In this document: piece by piece, positions 57,836-64,000 of the stretch
Layout of the letters: the number at the start of each line of letters is the position of its first letter
How positions within the stretch are numbered: position 1 is the stretch's first letter
Origin: Pseudotabrizicola sp.
Lineage (GTDB): Bacteria > Pseudomonadota > Alphaproteobacteria > Rhodobacterales > Rhodobacteraceae
Assembly (NCBI RefSeq): GCF_030684215.1
Contig: NZ_JAUXOV010000077.1
Coordinates: 1-64,000, forward strand
Direction: 5' to 3'
DNA length: 64,000 bases
Notes under the pieces: generated by a model
What the model saw: the letters and a program-made list of their open reading frames with translations, nothing else
The model's database searches: none
Told to the model about the DNA's origin: nothing
Made by a program: the position numbers and the translations under genes

Positions 57836-58495
57836 TCAAACCAAGCGCATATCGGCCAGAACGGCCGACAAAGCGTGAAAGTCGGAAAACGCCACATCAT
57901 GCGGCAAATCGGCCACTGGTGTCTTGCGATACCCTTCGGTGAACAAGGCAAACGGCACCCCGGCCGCCGCTGCCGTCGCAGCATCCACCTCGCTGTCGCC
58001 GATATAGATGACAGGCCCCCCGCCAAGCGCCGCAATACACGCGTGCAGCGGGGCCGGGTCTGGCTTGGTCACAGGCAGGCTGTCACCCCCGATCACCACA
58101 CTGAAAAAGCCCTGAAGTCCCAGATCGCGCAGAATGGCCCGCGCCGGGGCCACCGGCTTGTTGGTGCAGATTGCCATCACATGCCCCGCCGCCTGCAACT
58201 CAGACAACACCGCCACAACCCCCGGATAGGGTCGCGTCAAATCCGACGAGGCCGCATTGTAATGGTCCAGCGTGGCCTTGGTCAGGCGCGGATGCTGGGC
58301 CATATCCATACCAACATGGGCAATCACCCGCTCCACCAGCTTTGGCAATCCGTTCCCCACGAACGACGTCACCGTTGCCAGATCCAGCGCCGCCTGGCCC
58401 TCCTCCGCCAGCATCCGCGCCACAGCGGCGTGGATATCCGGCGCGGAATCAACCAAGGTGCCATCCAGATCAAAGACCAGATGCGGCCGCTTCAC
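57836..58495 (-). CDS. gph: Phosphoglycolate phosphatase-type HAD hydrolase
   Basis: The 219-residue HAD enzyme has nucleophile motif VFDLDGTLVDSAPDI, CTNKP, Lys in VTKPDPAPL and acids in YIGDSEVDAATA. It should remove phosphate from 2-phosphoglycolate formed by DNA repair or oxygenase side reactions. Overlaps the preceding rpe stop by four bases (ATGA), so rpe-gph form one transcript. Specificity is assigned by family, not by direct evidence. Confidence 0.87.
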   Translation of the reverse strand: MKRPHLVFDLDGTLVDSAPDIHAAVARMLAEEGQAALDLATVTSFVGNGLPKLVERVIAHVGMDMAQHPRLTKATLDHYNAASSDLTRPYPGVVAVLSELQAAGHVMAICTNKPVAPARAILRDLGLQGFFSVVIGGDSLPVTKPDPAPLHACIAALGGGPVIYIGDSEVDAATAAAAGVPFALFTEGYRKTPVADLPHDVAFSDFHALSAVLADMRLV

Positions 58496-59181
58496 AGTGC
58501 CGCCACAGCCGCCGCCCGGATCGCGCGGATGTTGTCGCCATAAGGCGCGGGGTTTGCCACCGCCCCACCCTTGAACACCGCTGACCCCGCAACCAGCACA
58601 TCAGCCCCCGCCGCCGCGACAAGCGGGGCCGTGTCCACCGTGACGCCGCCATCAATCTCGATATGAATGGGCCGATCCCCGATCATCGCACGCAAACGCC
58701 GCACTTTCTCGACCTGCGAGTGAATGAATTTCTGCCCGCCAAAACCGGGGTTCACCGTCATCACGCAGACCAGATCCACCATGTCCAGCAGATACTCCAC
58801 ATCCTCGATCCCGGTGCCCGGATTGATCGCCAGCCCAGCTTTGGCCCCGGCACCACGAATGGCCTGCAAGGTGCGGTGAATGTGCGGCCCGGCCTCCAGA
58901 TGCGCGCTGATCACATCAGCCCCTGCCTGCGCAAAGGCCTCGATATAGGCGTCCACCGGCGCAATCATCAGGTGAACATCCATCACCCCCTTGATATGCG
59001 GCCGAATCGCAGCACAAGTCGCCGGGCCAAAAGTGATGTTGGGCACGAAATGTCCGTCCATCACATCAACATGCACCCAGTCGCAGCCTTGCGCCTCAAT
59101 AGCCTCACATTCCAGACCGAAATTGGCAAAATCTGCGGACAGAATCGACGGTGCGATCTTGATGCTGCGATCAAATGTCAT
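58492..59181 (-). CDS. rpe: Ribulose-phosphate 3-epimerase
   Basis: The 229-residue TIM barrel interconverts ribulose 5-phosphate and xylulose 5-phosphate. Motifs: IAPSILSADFANFG at the N-terminus, VHVDVMDGHFVPNITFG with metal ligands, VCVMTVNPGFGGQKF and IEIDGGVTVDTAPL. It can process the xylulose 5-phosphate made by XylB of the polyol island. First gene of the rpe-gph pair; mtgA lies upstream, 144 nt away. Confidence 0.96.
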   Translation of the reverse strand: MTFDRSIKIAPSILSADFANFGLECEAIEAQGCDWVHVDVMDGHFVPNITFGPATCAAIRPHIKGVMDVHLMIAPVDAYIEAFAQAGADVISAHLEAGPHIHRTLQAIRGAGAKAGLAINPGTGIEDVEYLLDMVDLVCVMTVNPGFGGQKFIHSQVEKVRRLRAMIGDRPIHIEIDGGVTVDTAPLVAAAGADVLVAGSAVFKGGAVANPAPYGDNIRAIRAAAVAAL

Positions 59182-59275
59182 GCGGTTTCCCCCTTTGGCA
59201 CATCTTCCGCCCCTTCAATCGCGGAAAACACACAGCCGTCAATGGCCCCGGCTGAAAAACCCGCGTTCAAGCCCT

Positions 59276-59296
59276 TTCATCTTGGCTCAAATACTC
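59276..59296 (-). repeat. Variant copy of the 3'-end repeat
   Basis: The plus strand shows TTCATCTTGGCTCAAATACT plus C, two bases different from the other copies. It lies 29 nt after the mtgA stop, again with GAGTATTT first when read along the gene. Confidence 0.7.
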
Positions 59297-59325
59297 AAAA
59301 AGCGCGATTGGCGACCTCGCCACGG

Positions 59326-60063
59326 TTAGTATTTGAAACAGGCATCGCGCCCGTCAGCAGCAATCGTCTCGGCCCCTGAAATGATGGACCGTGTCCGGTT
59401 GCGCACGAAATTAGACGGGTTAGACGCAGAGCGCCCCTTTGGGTCGGGCAGCACCGCCGCCAGCCGCGCGGCCTGCAGCGCGCTGAGATTGCGGGCATCC
59501 ACGTTGAAATAATGCCGTGCGGCCGCCTGCACGCCGAAGACGCCTTCGTCAAATTCCGCAATGTTCAGATAGACTTCCAGAATCCGCTGCTTGGACCATA
59601 TCAACTCGACTGCCGGGGTCAGCACGCCTTCCATGGCTTTGCGCAGCCACGACCGGCCATGCCAAAGGTAGACGTTCTTCACCACCTGCTGACTGATGGT
59701 CGATGCACCGCGGTTACTGCCCTGCGCCACGGCAGCGCGGATGGCGGTCATATCAAACCCCCAATGCAGGCAGAAATTCGCATCTTCTGCCGCCACCGCA
59801 GACCGGCCCATCACCGGCGCGATATCCTCCCAGGCCACCCATTCACGCTGAATCCCCCCAAGACGCGAGGATTCCTGCAACTGATAAATATTCACCGGCG
59901 GGTTCAGGAACGAAAACAGCAGCACCAGAACCGCAAACACCCCCGCCACGGCCAAAAACCCACGCGCCACCCAGCGCAGCACGCGCCGCCGCACAGAGCG
60001 TGCGGGCATCAGCAGGGCGGCAGGGTCTTTAGGCTTGCGGGGGTTCTTTGGTCTGGTTGCCAT
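59326..60063 (-). CDS. mtgA: Monofunctional peptidoglycan glycosyltransferase
   Basis: The 245-residue membrane-anchored enzyme polymerises lipid II into glycan strands without a transpeptidase domain. A basic N-terminus and one helix (FLAVAGVFAVLVLLFSFL) precede the GT51 domain, with AVAAEDANFCLHWGFD (catalytic Glu), GASTISQQVVKNVYL and SKQRILEVYLNIAEF. In the first motif the usual ExxFxxHxG core is kept. It follows the Hint-domain gene by 32 nt on the same strand; they may be cotranscribed. Confidence 0.93.
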   Translation of the reverse strand: MATRPKNPRKPKDPAALLMPARSVRRRVLRWVARGFLAVAGVFAVLVLLFSFLNPPVNIYQLQESSRLGGIQREWVAWEDIAPVMGRSAVAAEDANFCLHWGFDMTAIRAAVAQGSNRGASTISQQVVKNVYLWHGRSWLRKAMEGVLTPAVELIWSKQRILEVYLNIAEFDEGVFGVQAAARHYFNVDARNLSALQAARLAAVLPDPKGRSASNPSNFVRNRTRSIISGAETIAADGRDACFKY

Positions 60064-60095
60064 GCCTGATCATAGGCCTCATGGCGCGGGCAGGG

Positions 60096-61010
60096 TCAAG
60101 CCACCCTCAGCACCCGGCTTTCCCGACCTTGGGCCAAGGGGCGGGCAGGTTCCCACCCATTGCATTCATCGGAAAGCCGCAGCTCTGGGAACAAATACAG
60201 AATCTCTCTTTGCATTGCAGGATTGCCGCGCAACATCTCATCGCCGGGAAGCAAGGATTCCGATACCGCACCTTCGGCAAAAATAAGTTGGTGCTGGTCA
60301 AACAACAGATGCATATACGTCACCCGATCCATCGGCTGGCAATGAATGGTATCGCCGTTGACCAAGTGCTTTGCGGCAACAAGAACTTCGCTTTGACCGA
60401 AATACAATTCTGCCTTCCAGCCCTGAACAAGCATCCGATGCTGAGGCGACACAAGCAACGGGCGATCATTGCCCATCGTCCCTGTCATGAACCGTATCGG
60501 TGCCCAATCTTCCAAACCTGAAACGGTCCTGCGTCCAATCCAGCGGATGGGCTGCAAGCCATGGTCAAGGGTAAGGACCATATCTCCCTCTTGCAGATCT
60601 TCCACCAGACGCAGGCCGGTGGCAGTCTCAATCAGCGTGCCTGCCGCATAGCATGGCGGTCCAAAAGACCCGACCGGGATTTCCGTACTTGCCGTCACAA
60701 ATGTCGAGCTGACAAACGTCGCGTTGCTAAGAACAGTGCCATCGGTCGGGGTGAATACAGCGGGGCCACCCTCAAGATAAAACGTGACGCCGGTAATTGT
60801 AACAGTCACCCCGTCCATCACTACCGTGATTGTGTCATTCACCCAGACAGCTGTGACAACGAACCCGTCGACCGTGTCGCCGGAACCAGTTTGGATGAAG
60901 TTATTGTTGTCGATGTCGTCAATATCAAACAACACCATTGTCAACTCTGTGCCAGACACTGGCGGGTTGCCAGGATCCAGTACGAAGAACTGATCGGTAT
61001 AAATCGCCAT
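60096..61010 (-). CDS. Hint (hedgehog/intein) domain protein, probably secreted
   Basis: The 304-residue protein has a roughly 115-residue acidic, Thr/Val-rich N-terminal region without a Sec signal peptide, then a Hint domain from Cys120 (PCYAAGTLIETATG) through LVEDLQEGDMVLTLDHG, PIRWIGRRTV, LVSPQHRMLV and HLVNGDTIHC. Hint domains cleave the chain before their first Cys. Such proteins are common in Roseobacters and usually depend on type I secretion. No transporter is adjacent and no RTX repeat is seen. Confidence 0.85.
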   Translation of the reverse strand: MAIYTDQFFVLDPGNPPVSGTELTMVLFDIDDIDNNNFIQTGSGDTVDGFVVTAVWVNDTITVVMDGVTVTITGVTFYLEGGPAVFTPTDGTVLSNATFVSSTFVTASTEIPVGSFGPPCYAAGTLIETATGLRLVEDLQEGDMVLTLDHGLQPIRWIGRRTVSGLEDWAPIRFMTGTMGNDRPLLVSPQHRMLVQGWKAELYFGQSEVLVAAKHLVNGDTIHCQPMDRVTYMHLLFDQHQLIFAEGAVSESLLPGDEMLRGNPAMQREILYLFPELRLSDECNGWEPARPLAQGRESRVLRVA

Positions 61011-61078
61011 TGGTACTCTGTTCCGTTAGGTTGCCTAACGCTGACAGATCAATGCGGCATAGATCGGTCGAAATTTAG

Positions 61079-61107
61079 AAAACCCGGCGCTGCGGACGCC
61101 GGGTTTT
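61079..61107 (-). terminator. Terminator of gltB
   Basis: AAAACCCGGCG (61079-61089) pairs perfectly with CGCCGGGTTTT (61097-61107) over a 7-nt loop, 35 nt after the gltB stop on the minus strand, with a U-rich end. Confidence 0.88.
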
Positions 61108-61141
61108 TAGGTGTTTTATAGATTTTTGACGTGTTTCTGCC

Positions 61142-64000
61142 TTACTCTGCCGGAACCTTCACGGGCTCGTCACTCAGCGGATGGGGCAGATGGATCAGCA
61201 TTTCCTTCGGACAGACCTGCAGGAAGTTCGCGCGTTCCGCCTCCCAGTTCGCAAGGATCGCCGCGGCCTTGCGGCTGCCGGTTTCGTGCGCATGGGCTTC
61301 AATCAGGCCGCGCAATTGCGCATCCCAATGCGAATGGCTGACGGCACAGGTGACCAGAGATTCCAGGTTCATGAAATCTTCGGCCACGCCTTTGGGGTCG
61401 TAAAGATAAGCCATCCCCCCGGTCATGCCTGCGCCAAAGTTGGCCCCGATCCGGCCAAGGATCACCGCCACACCGCCGGTCATGTATTCGCAACCGTTCG
61501 ATCCGCAGCCCTCGACCACCACCTTTGCACCCGAGTTGCGCACAGCAAACCGTTCACCCGCGCGCCCCGAGGCGTAAAGATAACCGTCGGTCGCACCATA
61601 AAGCACGGTGTTACCGATGATGGTGTTCTCCGACGCCTCCAGCGGTGAGGACATCAGCGGCCGCACAACGATCGTGCCGCCCGAAAGACCCTTGCCCACA
61701 TAGTCATTGGCATCGCCCATCACCTCCAGCTTCAACCCGCGCGCGGCAAAGGCCCCCAGCGACTGGCCGGCGTTGCCGGTCAGCTTCACCGTCAGATGGT
61801 CACTTTGCAGGGTGTTGCGCATACCGAACTTGCGCACGATATGGCTTGATGCACGGGTGCCAATGGTGCGGTGCGTGTTGCGCACGGCATAAGACAACTG
61901 CATCTTTTCGCCTTCTTCAAAGAAGCGCGCGCCATCGCGGATGATCTCCGCATCCAGCGTGTCCGGCACCGCATTGCGTGGTTTAGACCGGTCATAGGTG
62001 ATCCGGTTGGCGCCATCGACGGTGATCAACAGCGGGTTCAGGTCCAGATCGTCAAGATGTGCGGCGCCACGCGAAACCTGCGTCAGCAGATCAGCGCGCC
62101 CGATGATTTCATCCAGCGACCGCGCCCCGATGCTGGCCAGCAGCTCCCGCACCTCTTGCGCGTAGAAGGTGATCAGGTTCACCACCTTATCCGCCGTGCC
62201 GGTGAACTTTTTGCGCAGCTCTTCATTCTGGGTGCAGACGCCGACCGGGCAGGTGTTCGACTGGCACTGACGCACCATGATGCAACCCATGGCGATCAGC
62301 GCGGCGGTGCCGATGCCGTATTCCTCGGCCCCCATCATCGCCGCCATCACCACATCGCGCCCCGTGCGCAAGCCACCATCGGTGCGCAACGTCACCCGGT
62401 CGCGCAGATTGTTCATCGACAGGACCTGATGGGCCTCGGTCAGGCCCATTTCCCACGGCAGGCCAGCGTATTTAATGCTGGTGCCGGGCGATGCCCCGGT
62501 GCCGCCATTGTGCCCCGAGATCAGGATGATATCGGCCTTGGCCTTCGCCACCCCTGCCGCAATCGTGCCAACACCGGACGACGACACCAGTTTCACCGTC
62601 ACCTTCGCGCGCGGGTTGATCTGTTTCAGATCATAGATCAACTGCGCAAGGTCTTCGATGGAATAGATGTCGTGGTGTGGCGGCGGGCTGATCAGCGTGA
62701 CGCCCTTGGTCGAATGCCGCAGGCGCGCGATCAGCTCGGTGACTTTCATCCCCGGCAGCTGGCCGCCCTCGCCCGGCTTGGCGCCTTGGGCAACCTTGAT
62801 TTCCAGCTCTTCACAGGCGTTCAGATATTCCGCCGTCACGCCAAAGCGCCCGGAAGCCACCTGCTTGATCTTGGCCGACGGGTTATCGCCGTTGGCTTCG
62901 GGCAGGAAATGCGCCGGGTCTTCGCCGCCCTCGCCGCTGTCAGACTTCGCGCCAATACGGTTCATCGCGACGTTCAGCGTCTTATGCGCCTCTGGCCCCA
63001 ACGCCCCAAGCGACATGCCCGGCGTCACGAACCGCTTGCGGATAGAGGTGATCGATTCTACCTCCTCGATCGGCACGGGCTTACCCAAAGGCTTGATATC
63101 CAGCAGATCGCGAATGTGAATCGGCGGGTTGGCCCGCATTGCGGCGGTGTATTGCTTCCAGATGTCAAAGCTGGCGCGGTCGCAGGCGGCTTGCAGCATG
63201 TGCATCGTCTGCGCTTCCCAAGCGTGCTTTTCGCCCGACCGCCGCGCCTTGTAGAATCCGCCAATCGGCAGCACATCTGCGCCGCCCAGCCAGCCCTTGG
63301 CGTGAACTTCTTCCAGCTTTTGTTCAATGCCGTGCAGACCAATGCCCGAAATCCGGCTGTGCATGCCAGGGAAATACTCGGCCACCATGGCGCGGCTTAG
63401 TCCCACTGCTTCAAAATTCAGACCGCCGCGATAGGACGACAGCACCGAAATGCCCATTTTGGACATGATCTTCAGCAATCCGCCGTCAATCGCCTCGCGG
63501 TAGCGGCGCATTGCATCGGTCAGGCTACCGTCCAGCAGGCCGCGGTTGATGCGGTCTGCAATGCTGTCTTGCGCAAGATAAGCGTTGACCGTGGTGGCTC
63601 CGCAGCCGATCAGCACCGCAAAGTAATGTGGGTCGATACATTCAGCCGACCGCACGTTAACGGAACAGAACGTCCGCAAACCTTTGCGCGTCAGCCAGCT
63701 GTGAACGGCGCTTGTGGCCAGAATCATCGGCATCGGCACCGCATCCGGCCCCTGATGTTCATCCGTCAGCACCAGATGGCTTGCACCCGACCGCACGGCA
63801 TCTTCGGCCTCGGCGCGGATACGCTCCAACCCCTGCCGCAGATCATCCAGACCCTGCGTCACTGGGAAGGTGCAGTCGATATAGGCGACCTGTTCGCCAA
63901 AATGCCTGCACATCACCTCGAACTCGGAATTGGCAATGAACGGGCTTTCCAGCACCAGAATCTCGGTTTGGGTAGAGCTTTCGTCCAGCACGTTCTTAAG
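61142..64000 (-). CDS. gltB: Glutamate synthase large subunit, partial (C-terminal about 950 residues)
   Basis: This is the large subunit of NADPH-glutamate synthase, which uses glutamine and 2-oxoglutarate to make two glutamates. The frame is open through the right edge (it continues upstream as Leu-Lys-Asn before the first codon shown as a start), so only the central, FMN-synthase and GXGXG C-terminal domains are seen. Key parts are visible: GHNGGTGASPGTSIKYAGLPWEMGL (FMN/2-oxoglutarate), the 3Fe-4S cysteines MVRQCQSNTCPVGVC, and a C-terminal repeat domain with GGTIVVRP and GRIGANFGAGMTGG. The glutaminase domain lies beyond 64000. Confidence 0.96.
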   Translation of the reverse strand, partial: LKNVLDESSTQTEILVLESPFIANSEFEVMCRHFGEQVAYIDCTFPVTQGLDDLRQGLERIRAEAEDAVRSGASHLVLTDEHQGPDAVPMPMILATSAVHSWLTRKGLRTFCSVNVRSAECIDPHYFAVLIGCGATTVNAYLAQDSIADRINRGLLDGSLTDAMRRYREAIDGGLLKIMSKMGISVLSSYRGGLNFEAVGLSRAMVAEYFPGMHSRISGIGLHGIEQKLEEVHAKGWLGGADVLPIGGFYKARRSGEKHAWEAQTMHMLQAACDRASFDIWKQYTAAMRANPPIHIRDLLDIKPLGKPVPIEEVESITSIRKRFVTPGMSLGALGPEAHKTLNVAMNRIGAKSDSGEGGEDPAHFLPEANGDNPSAKIKQVASGRFGVTAEYLNACEELEIKVAQGAKPGEGGQLPGMKVTELIARLRHSTKGVTLISPPPHHDIYSIEDLAQLIYDLKQINPRAKVTVKLVSSSGVGTIAAGVAKAKADIILISGHNGGTGASPGTSIKYAGLPWEMGLTEAHQVLSMNNLRDRVTLRTDGGLRTGRDVVMAAMMGAEEYGIGTAALIAMGCIMVRQCQSNTCPVGVCTQNEELRKKFTGTADKVVNLITFYAQEVRELLASIGARSLDEIIGRADLLTQVSRGAAHLDDLDLNPLLITVDGANRITYDRSKPRNAVPDTLDAEIIRDGARFFEEGEKMQLSYAVRNTHRTIGTRASSHIVRKFGMRNTLQSDHLTVKLTGNAGQSLGAFAARGLKLEVMGDANDYVGKGLSGGTIVVRPLMSSPLEASENTIIGNTVLYGATDGYLYASGRAGERFAVRNSGAKVVVEGCGSNGCEYMTGGVAVILGRIGANFGAGMTGGMAYLYDPKGVAEDFMNLESLVTCAVSHSHWDAQLRGLIEAHAHETGSRKAAAILANWEAERANFLQVCPKEMLIHLPHPLSDEPVKVPAE

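Noticed and set aside
60096-61010. Possible intein insertion
   Set aside because: The Hint domain is at the C-terminus of a complete small protein with no C-terminal extein or host gene, so it is a Hint-domain protein and not an intein.
61871-63400. 509-codon frame antisense to gltB
   Set aside because: gltB on the minus strand has its full set of family motifs here; the antisense frame is a GC-rich shadow.

Overview
The window reads as chromosomal DNA of an alphaproteobacterium of the family Rhodobacteraceae, most likely the marine Roseobacter group. The reasons are the family resemblance of nearly every protein, a high-GC coding style with many ATGA/GTGA stop-start overlaps, a petP-petR pair and a three-gene bc1 operon as in Rhodobacter, an FzlA-type GST-fold protein, a Hint-domain secreted protein, and a short 3'-end repeat (GAGTATTT...CCAAGATGAA). 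I cannot name a species. I see no phage, transposon, CRISPR array or resistance island. All genes look intact except gltB, which is cut by the right edge.

Layout. 1-487: apparent promoter and leader of a ribosomal RNA operon reading leftwards out of the window. 0.5-3.3 kb: msrPQ periplasmic methionine sulfoxide repair, a DUF302 protein and a fasciclin protein. 3.3-21.5 kb: a large sugar-alcohol (polyol) island. Its first part is a nine-gene leftward operon: binding protein, two permeases, a tiny membrane protein, a xylitol/sorbitol-type dehydrogenase, ATPase, HAD phosphatase, mannitol/arabinitol dehydrogenase and xylulokinase. A divergent SorC-type regulator follows, leading an L-xylulose reductase and a ribitol dehydrogenase. 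A second leftward operon has a D-tagatose 3-epimerase-type isomerase, a ROK repressor, a PfkB kinase, GatZ and two SDR dehydrogenases. Upstream of it lies a perfect 29-bp palindrome, probably its operator. Together these genes should import polyols, oxidise them to ketoses, epimerise and phosphorylate them, and pass them to the pentose phosphate pathway or glycolysis.

21.7-34.5 kb: housekeeping genes (aroC, an EamA exporter, an HU protein, amn, pyrF), a ROK kinase-cutC-unknown-propeller operon, clpB with a sigma-32-like promoter, and queG. 34.6-39.2 kb: a small basic protein, ilvE, petP-petR, a secreted protein, a methyltransferase and an SDR-like epimerase. 39.4-42.8 kb: a TPP riboswitch driving the thiamine transporter thiBPQ. 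42.8-45.6 kb: the cytochrome bc1 operon petABC. 46-51.6 kb: a GST, two small membrane proteins, rpmJ, tRNA-Val(GAC), an N-formylglutamate amidohydrolase, dinB and dadA. 51.9-57 kb: SPFH-NfeD, a histone-deacetylase-like protein, xseB-ispA-dxs (isoprenoid precursor supply). 57-64 kb: fzlA, gph-rpe, mtgA, a Hint-domain protein and the C-terminal two thirds of gltB.

The most distinctive content is the polyol island, with its regulators and candidate operators. Smaller points of interest are a ROK repressor without zinc cysteines, a conserved-looking small membrane protein inside the ABC operon, CutC coupled to a ROK kinase, and a repeat family placed just 3' of stop codons.
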